Source: Roseateles sp. YR242 (GTDB taxonomy: Bacteria > Pseudomonadota > Gammaproteobacteria > Burkholderiales > Burkholderiaceae_C). Taken from it: DNA of 64,000 nucleotides. Location: positions 310,001 to 374,000 of the forward strand of contig NZ_FOAV01000003.1 of the NCBI RefSeq assembly GCF_900109745.1. The letters run 5' to 3'. The position numbers and the translations under genes were made by a program. This document shows, piece after piece, positions 57,794 through 64,000 of this stretch. Under the pieces are notes generated by a model. The model was given only the letters and a program-made list of their open reading frames with translations. It did no database searches and was not told the DNA's origin. The number at the start of each line of letters is the position of its first letter. The stretch's first letter is position 1.

Positions 57794-59035
57794 ATGGACC
57801 CCAGACTCGAAGGCGAATTCATCGCCGTGGTGAACGCAGGTTCATCCAGCGTCAAGCTCTCACTGTTCTCATTGCATGCGGATGCAGAGACGGCGCCGGG
57901 CGTCGCGCCCCTGCGCTTCGAATTGCATGCGCAGGTGGAGGGGCTGGGCACCTCGCCGCACTTCGAGGCGCGGCATGCCGACGGCAGCTCGGCCGGCACC
58001 CGCGATTGGCCGGTGGCCACCCTGACCCACGACCGGGCCATCGACCATCTGGTGGAATTCGTCAGCCACGAATACCCCCACCTCGAGATGCTGGCGATCG
58101 GCCACCGTGTGGTGCACGGCGGCGCGGACTTTGACCAGCCGGTGGTGGTCACCCCCGAGGTGCTGGCCCGGCTGGAAGCCCTGATCCCCCTGGCCCCGCT
58201 GCACCAGCCCCACAACCTGGGGCCCATCCGCCGTGCCCTGGAAGGGCTGCCGGGCCTGCCGCAGGTGGCCTGCTTCGACACCGCCTTCCACCGCACCCAG
58301 AGCGTGGTGGCGGAGGCCTATGCCCTGCCCTATGAGCTGTACGAGGCCGGGGTGCGCCGTTATGGCTTCCATGGCCTCAGTTATGAATACATCGCTGCGA
58401 GCCTGCCGGCGCTGTCTCCCGCGCTGGCCGACGGCCGCGTGGTGGTGCTGCACCTGGGCAACGGCGCCAGTGCCTGCGCGCTGATCCGTGGCCGCAGTGT
58501 GGCCACCAGCATGGGTTTCACGGCCGTCGAGGGCCTGCCCATGGGCACCCGGAGCGGATCAGTGGACCCCGGCGTGCTGCTCTACCTGATGGACCAGCGC
58601 GGCATGGATGCCCGCGCCCTGGAACACCTGCTCTACAAGGAGTCCGGCCTGCTGGGCGTGTCCGGTCTCTCCAGCGACATGCGGACCTTGCTGGCCAGTG
58701 ATTCGCCGCACGCCCGGCTGGCGGTGGAGTTGTTTGTCCACCGGATCGTCCGCGAGATCGGAGCGCTCGCGGCGGACCTCGGTGGCCTGGACGGTATTGT
58801 CTTCACCGCCGGCATTGGCGAACATGCGCAGGCCATCCGCCGACGTGTGCTGGAACGCTGCGCATGGCTGGGGCTGAGCTTCGACGACGATGCCAACCGG
58901 GCACCGCCGCAGACGCCGCATGGCGCCCGGCGCATCAGCGCCCCGGGAAGCCGCTGCGAGGCCTGGGTCATCCCCACCGATGAAGAGCTCATGATGGCGC
59001 GTCACACTTACGAGGCCCTCGTCACCCCGGACTGA
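57794..59035 (+). CDS. ackA: Acetate/propionate-family kinase
   Basis: A 413-residue acyl kinase interconverting acyl-phosphate plus ADP with carboxylate plus ATP. It has the N-terminal FIAVVNAGSSSVKLSLF signature, GHRVVHGGADF, the FDTAFH loop (catalytic Asp), RRYGFHGLSYEYIA, HLGNGASACAL and TAGIGEHAQAIR. It comes 28 bp after the DUF3141 gene and opposite a Pta-type gene, so an acyl-CoA/acyl-phosphate/ATP circuit is complete here. Whether the substrate is acetate or a longer acid is open. Confidence 0.93.
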   Translation: MDPRLEGEFIAVVNAGSSSVKLSLFSLHADAETAPGVAPLRFELHAQVEGLGTSPHFEARHADGSSAGTRDWPVATLTHDRAIDHLVEFVSHEYPHLEMLAIGHRVVHGGADFDQPVVVTPEVLARLEALIPLAPLHQPHNLGPIRRALEGLPGLPQVACFDTAFHRTQSVVAEAYALPYELYEAGVRRYGFHGLSYEYIAASLPALSPALADGRVVVLHLGNGASACALIRGRSVATSMGFTAVEGLPMGTRSGSVDPGVLLYLMDQRGMDARALEHLLYKESGLLGVSGLSSDMRTLLASDSPHARLAVELFVHRIVREIGALAADLGGLDGIVFTAGIGEHAQAIRRRVLERCAWLGLSFDDDANRAPPQTPHGARRISAPGSRCEAWVIPTDEELMMARHTYEALVTPD

Positions 59036-59063
59036 GCCATTCACGGCCTCAAGGAATATTGCC

Positions 59064-59393
59064 ATGCGAACCCCCAACCAACGCCACAGCCACGAGGAGT
59101 GGGAACACACCACCGAGGAGGTGGACCTGAAGATCGTCCAGCTGGCGGTCATGTGCAACATCCGCCTGCTGGAGCCCGGCGTGATCAACCGCGTGCTCGA
59201 CAACGACACCAGCCTCTGCCATAGCGACCATCAGGGTGCGTTTGAACAGTTGCGAGGCATGGTGTTCCTGCACTACGAGATCCAGAAACGGCTGGCGGGT
59301 GAGCTGGGGGCCGCGGATGCGGCCGAAGTGGTCGCGCGGGTGCGCCAGCACCTGCTGGTCCGTGTGGGCACCCAACTGGGCACGCCCAGGTAG
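59064..59393 (+). CDS. Hypothetical 109-residue protein in the ackA operon
   Basis: A small helical protein beginning MRTPNQRHSHEEWEHTTEEVDLKIVQLAVMCNIRL and ending VRQHLLVRVGTQLGTPR, with two cysteines. It follows ackA by 28 bp on the same strand. I recognise no family. Cotranscription suggests an accessory role to the DUF3141/AckA pair, but nothing in the sequence shows it. Confidence 0.65.
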   Translation: MRTPNQRHSHEEWEHTTEEVDLKIVQLAVMCNIRLLEPGVINRVLDNDTSLCHSDHQGAFEQLRGMVFLHYEIQKRLAGELGAADAAEVVARVRQHLLVRVGTQLGTPR

Positions 59394-59468
59394 CCGGGGC
59401 AGCCCCGGGTAAAAAGACCCTTTGGACTTGGGAGAGTCGGCCGGCAGCGATAAAGTCGGCGCAACGCC

Positions 59469-60092
59469 ATGCATATCGCCATCCTCTCCTTCGACGGATT
59501 CAACGAACTCGACTGCTTCGTGCCGCTCGGGCTGCTGAACCGCCTCAAGCCGATGGGCTGGTCCGCCGAACTGTGCGGGCCCGGCGGCATGGTGACGTCC
59601 ATGAATGGCGTCAACGTCCAGGTGCAGCGGCCGCTGGAGTGGGCCAACGAAGCGGACGCCGTCTGGTTCGGCGCAGGGCTCTACACCCGCGCCATCGCCG
59701 AGAATTCCGCCCTGCTGGACCGGCTCCAGCTCGACCCCACGCGCCAGATGTTTGCCGCCCACGGTGCCGGCGCCCTGCTGCTGGCCCGGCTGGGCCTGCT
59801 GGGGGAGGTGCCGGCCTGTACCGACGGCTCCGCCCGCCCCTGGCTGGTCGAGGCCGGTGTACGGGTGCTCAATGAGCCCTTCCATGCCCGGGGGCCGGTG
59901 GCCACGGCCGGCGGCGGGCTGGCCTCCCAATACCTGTCCGCCTGGCTGATCTGGCAGAAGGCCGGTGAGGAGACCGCGCGGGAGGCCCTGGGGCATGCCG
60001 CCCCGGTCGGCCAGAAAAGTGACTATGTGGACAGCCTGCTGGGCATCGTGCGGCCTTTCATGGCGCCCGCCACGCCCCCCAGTCCGCCTTAG
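59469..60092 (+). CDS. DJ-1/PfpI-family protein lacking the nucleophilic cysteine
   Basis: A 207-residue protein of the DJ-1/PfpI (class I glutamine amidotransferase-like) fold: MHIAILSFDGFNELDCFVPLGLLNR opens the sheet, and WFGAG with FAAHGAGALLLARLGLLG corresponds to the nucleophile elbow. At the position of the conserved Cys (as in VCTGALLLA) this protein has G99, so peptidase, glyoxalase or amidase chemistry of the usual kind is not expected. It may bind a small ligand or have lost activity. Downstream comes prfC on the same strand. Confidence 0.85.
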   Translation: MHIAILSFDGFNELDCFVPLGLLNRLKPMGWSAELCGPGGMVTSMNGVNVQVQRPLEWANEADAVWFGAGLYTRAIAENSALLDRLQLDPTRQMFAAHGAGALLLARLGLLGEVPACTDGSARPWLVEAGVRVLNEPFHARGPVATAGGGLASQYLSAWLIWQKAGEETAREALGHAAPVGQKSDYVDSLLGIVRPFMAPATPPSPP

Positions 60093-60238
60093 CGGGCGGC
60101 ATCGTCGATAATCGCGGGTTCGCCGCTTCGGCACCCATTTTTCCCCTGCGCGCCTGACCCGGGCCGGTTGATGCCGGCCCCCACCGGACCCTGTATCGAC
60201 GACGGTCCTGGTCCGGGCGCGACCCCACCATTCGCGCC

Positions 60239-61879
<1,641 letters not shown>

Positions 61880-62425
61880 TCAGTACCGCAGCTCCCAACC
61901 CAGATTCCACACATTCACGTTGACCCCGGCATACCGTTCATAGCCGGTGGTCAGCGCCATGTGACTGCCCAGTTGCAGGGCCAGGCCGACGCCGGCGGAC
62001 GCAGAGGTCTTGGTGGAGTCGGGGCCGTTGTCCCGCTTCAAGGTGGTCTGGCCGATGCCCGCGCGCCCGGTCACGTTGAAGATGCTGCTGATGGGCAGCG
62101 AGCCCGTCAGCGCCACGCCGACATGGCGCTCGGGATAGGCGTAATCACGGTTGGGCGCAAACAGGTTGATGTCGAAGTTCAGGCCACGCAGGAACACCTC
62201 GGCCCCGAGGTTGGGCGTGAAGCGGTAACCCAGGCCCCAGGCCACCGACAGGGTGCTGCTCTTGTCATAGTTGGGATTGCTGCCGTTGGCCGCGCCAATG
62301 GCGAACTGGCCATAAACACCCGGCGTCAACCCGGGGTTCGGGTCTTCCGCATGGGCATCGCTGGACGCGCCCAGGGCAGCGGTCAGCACCATCGCCGACG
62401 CGCAGGTGGCCACAAAAGTTCTCAT
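61880..62425 (-). CDS. Outer-membrane beta-barrel protein
   Basis: A 181-residue protein with a signal peptide (ATCASAMVLTAALGASSDAHAED) and alternating beta strands (VYGQFAIGAANG, SVAWGLGYRFTPNLGAEVFLRG, VGVALTGSL, ASAGVGLALQLGSHMALTTGYERY). It ends in NLGWELRY with a terminal aromatic residue, the OmpA/OmpW-like eight-stranded barrel pattern. No specific function follows. Start at MRTFVAT (62425). Confidence 0.8.
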   Translation of the reverse strand: MRTFVATCASAMVLTAALGASSDAHAEDPNPGLTPGVYGQFAIGAANGSNPNYDKSSTLSVAWGLGYRFTPNLGAEVFLRGLNFDINLFAPNRDYAYPERHVGVALTGSLPISSIFNVTGRAGIGQTTLKRDNGPDSTKTSASAGVGLALQLGSHMALTTGYERYAGVNVNVWNLGWELRY

Positions 62426-62568
62426 GCTGCTCCCCTCCATGATTCGTATATCGCCCAATTCGGCGAGGCGCAGCATAACGATCTGTTTCCCACTTGGGGA
62501 GGGTGCCCCCCCTTGGTGGGATCGCCCGCCGCACCGTCCCCGGTGCGGCCGACCAGGACCAGGTGGGG

Positions 62569-63525
62569 TCAGGGCTTGATGCTGTAGTTCACCGGCACCC
62601 AGGTGTAGCCCTTGCCGTCCGCACGCAGGTGGCCGATGCCGGGGAAGGACAGGTGGGCCACGGCGACGAAGTAGCCCTTCTTTGCGGCATCCGCAAACAC
62701 CTTCTCGCGCTGCGGCACCGCGACCTTGGAGTCGCTGTCGAAGTTGATCGCCACCGACGGGTCAGCGAACTGCACGGCGGCCACGTGCATCACGTCACCC
62801 CACACCGCCAGTTGCTGGCCCTGGCTCTCCACCATGTAGATGGTGTGGCCCGGGGTATGGCCGGGTGCGGCCACCGGATGGATGCCGGGCACCAGTTCAG
62901 CCGTGCCGGTGAACGGCTTGACGCGGCCGGCGTCCTGGTAGGGCTTGAGCGCGGCGATGACGCCGGGGAAGAAGCCACGGTGGCCTTCCGGCTCCTTGGC
63001 CGCGTTGGCGGGGTTGAGCCAGTGGTCCGCGTCATGCTGGTCCATGCGCACCACGGCATTCGGGAACACCGCCTTGCCGTCCAGCGTCAGGCCGCCGGCA
63101 TGGTCCGGGTGCAGGTGGGTGATGTAGATCTCGTCGACCTGCTCGGGCTGATAGCCTGCGGCCTTCAGGTTGGTCAGCAGACGGCCGGCCGTGGGGCCGA
63201 AGAGGCCGGCGGCGCCCGTGTCGATCAGCACCAGCTTGGTGCCGGTGTTGATCAGGTAGGCGTTGACCGAGGTCTCCACGGGCGGCTTGAGGTAGGCCTT
63301 CTGCAGCGCCTTCACCACCGTACCGGGCTTGGCCTTGTCCATCAGTTGGTCGACCGGCAGGTCCAGCGTGCCGTCGTTCAGCGCGGTGATCTCGAAGTCG
63401 CCCAGCATCAGGCGGTAATAGCCGGGCGCCTGGGTCTTGACCTGCGGCGCGGCGGCCTGCACACCGGCGGCGGCCAGTGCCATGGCCAGGCCCAGGGCGG
63501 CAAAGCGTTGGTTCAGACGAATCAT
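62569..63525 (-). CDS. Exported metallo-beta-lactamase-fold hydrolase
   Basis: A 318-residue protein with a signal peptide (FAALGLAMALAAAGVQAAA) and the MBL metal motifs: HLHPDHAGGL, H in APGHTPGHT, D in AVWGDVMH and H in VAVAHLSFPG. The fold includes beta-lactamases, lactonases such as AHL-degrading enzymes and arylsulfatases; text such as LNDGTLDLPVDQLMD and YITHLHPDHAGGLT is common in a family of exported MBL hydrolases of unknown substrate. Start ATG at 63525 behind GGAGAG. Confidence 0.9.
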   Translation of the reverse strand: MIRLNQRFAALGLAMALAAAGVQAAAPQVKTQAPGYYRLMLGDFEITALNDGTLDLPVDQLMDKAKPGTVVKALQKAYLKPPVETSVNAYLINTGTKLVLIDTGAAGLFGPTAGRLLTNLKAAGYQPEQVDEIYITHLHPDHAGGLTLDGKAVFPNAVVRMDQHDADHWLNPANAAKEPEGHRGFFPGVIAALKPYQDAGRVKPFTGTAELVPGIHPVAAPGHTPGHTIYMVESQGQQLAVWGDVMHVAAVQFADPSVAINFDSDSKVAVPQREKVFADAAKKGYFVAVAHLSFPGIGHLRADGKGYTWVPVNYSIKP

Positions 63526-63720
63526 GCGGCTCTCCTTGGAGGATCAGGGATTTCAATGAGCGCGCAGCATAACGACGCGCGCAACCGCCTGCCTTTTGCA
63601 GCAGAGAAGCCCTCCTCTTTTGGAAGAGTGGCCCAGGTCCCCCTGCAAAGTCTCATGTCAGCGTGCTGAAAGCCGACGCAGGCGAACTGAACAGGGCTTG
63701 CGCGTGCACTGACCGCATCC

Positions 63721-63734
63721 AAGGGTTAGCCCTT
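63721..63734. promoter_or_regulatory. Near-palindrome related to the site at 4688
   Basis: AAGGGTTAGCCCTT is palindromic except for its centre and shares GGGTTA-CCC with TAGGGTTAACCCTA at 4688. It lies 90 bp before the LivG-type gene. In the rest of the gap 63526-63823 I see no gene. Confidence 0.35.
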
Positions 63735-63823
63735 GCGCAATGCTACGTAAAGGGTTCTACGCTCGCCGCTGCGGCGGGCCGCACCCTAAATTCCTGGCTC
63801 CACTACAGAGGCACCGGACACCG

Positions 63824-64000
63824 ATGCCCACCCTTGCGCCGATGAGCACACTCATCCTGGAGACACGCAAACTGACCAAGACGTTCAAAGGCTTCACCGC
63901 CGTGGACGCCGTGGATCTGCAGGTTCAGCGCGGGCATATCCACGCGCTGATCGGCCCCAATGGGGCCGGCAAGACCACCTGCTTCAACCTGCTGACCAAA
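63824..64000 (+). CDS. ABC transporter ATPase, LivG type, cut by window edge
   Basis: The first 59 codons are visible. MSTLILETRKLTKTFKGFTAVDAVDLQVQRG leads into Walker A GPNGAGKTT at about residues 47-55, followed by CFNLLTK, a LivG-like sequence. The ATG at 63824 and an internal ATG at 63842 are both possible starts. The rest lies outside the window. The livHM permeases and binding protein would be expected next. Confidence 0.85.
   Translation, partial: MPTLAPMSTLILETRKLTKTFKGFTAVDAVDLQVQRGHIHALIGPNGAGKTTCFNLLTK

Overview
The window is high-GC, densely packed chromosomal DNA with short intergenic gaps. The gene families point to a betaproteobacterium of the order Burkholderiales, most likely the Rubrivivax/Roseateles/Leptothrix group. 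This is an inference from PEP-CTERM proteins together with an exosortase-type CAAX protease, Burkholderiales-style Liv transporters and DUF3141. No rRNA, tRNA, CRISPR array, prophage or insertion-sequence transposase was found. Both window ends cut through genes: a LysE/ArgO exporter on the left and a LivG-type ATPase on the right.

Region by region. 1-7.4 kb: divergent argO/argP, UspA, a metallophosphoesterase, an UPF0149/SEC-C protein and pckG. 7.4-16.1 kb: a probable catabolic operon on the minus strand, read as pruA, a Liv-type binding protein, livH, livM, livG, livF and a porin, facing a GntR/FCD regulator across a 12-bp palindrome. 16.1-21.4 kb: oleate hydratase, a PEP-CTERM protein, a TetR regulator flanked by two matching operator-like sites, a membrane protein and a periplasmic lactonase-fold protein. 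21.7-26.1 kb: a hybrid histidine kinase and a CLC-F-type fluoride exporter with an upstream fluoride riboswitch, then an esterase of the PHB depolymerase family. 26-35 kb: a GAF/PAS sensor without output domain, MOSC protein, ene-reductase, beta-helix protein behind a C10 tract, rlmJ, CAAX protease, XRE regulator and amidohydrolase. 35-41 kb: an LplT-PlsC fusion, an OhrR-like regulator with an exported alpha/beta hydrolase behind a 22-bp perfect palindrome, and tgt.

41-48.9 kb: yigZ, argG, a 235-bp block of nested inverted repeats, a second PEP-CTERM protein, an ECF41-type sigma factor with a candidate autoregulatory promoter, queA and recG. 49-54.3 kb: panC/panB, oxyR, katA, a 35-codon small gene and dps, a peroxide-defence block. 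54.4-59.4 kb: a short phosphotransacetylase divergent from DUF3141-ackA-orf, which looks like an acyl-CoA/acyl-phosphate module attached to a PhaC-like alpha/beta-fold enzyme. 59.5-64 kb: a DJ-1-like protein without its cysteine, prfC, an outer-membrane barrel protein, an exported metallo-beta-lactamase-fold hydrolase and the start of a second livG.

The best candidates for follow-up are the fluoride riboswitch/CLC-F pair (a known class, seen here from sequence), the DUF3141-Pta-AckA module, the nested palindromic element at 43.4-43.6 kb with a related hairpin at 39.9 kb, and the ECF41 promoter signal.
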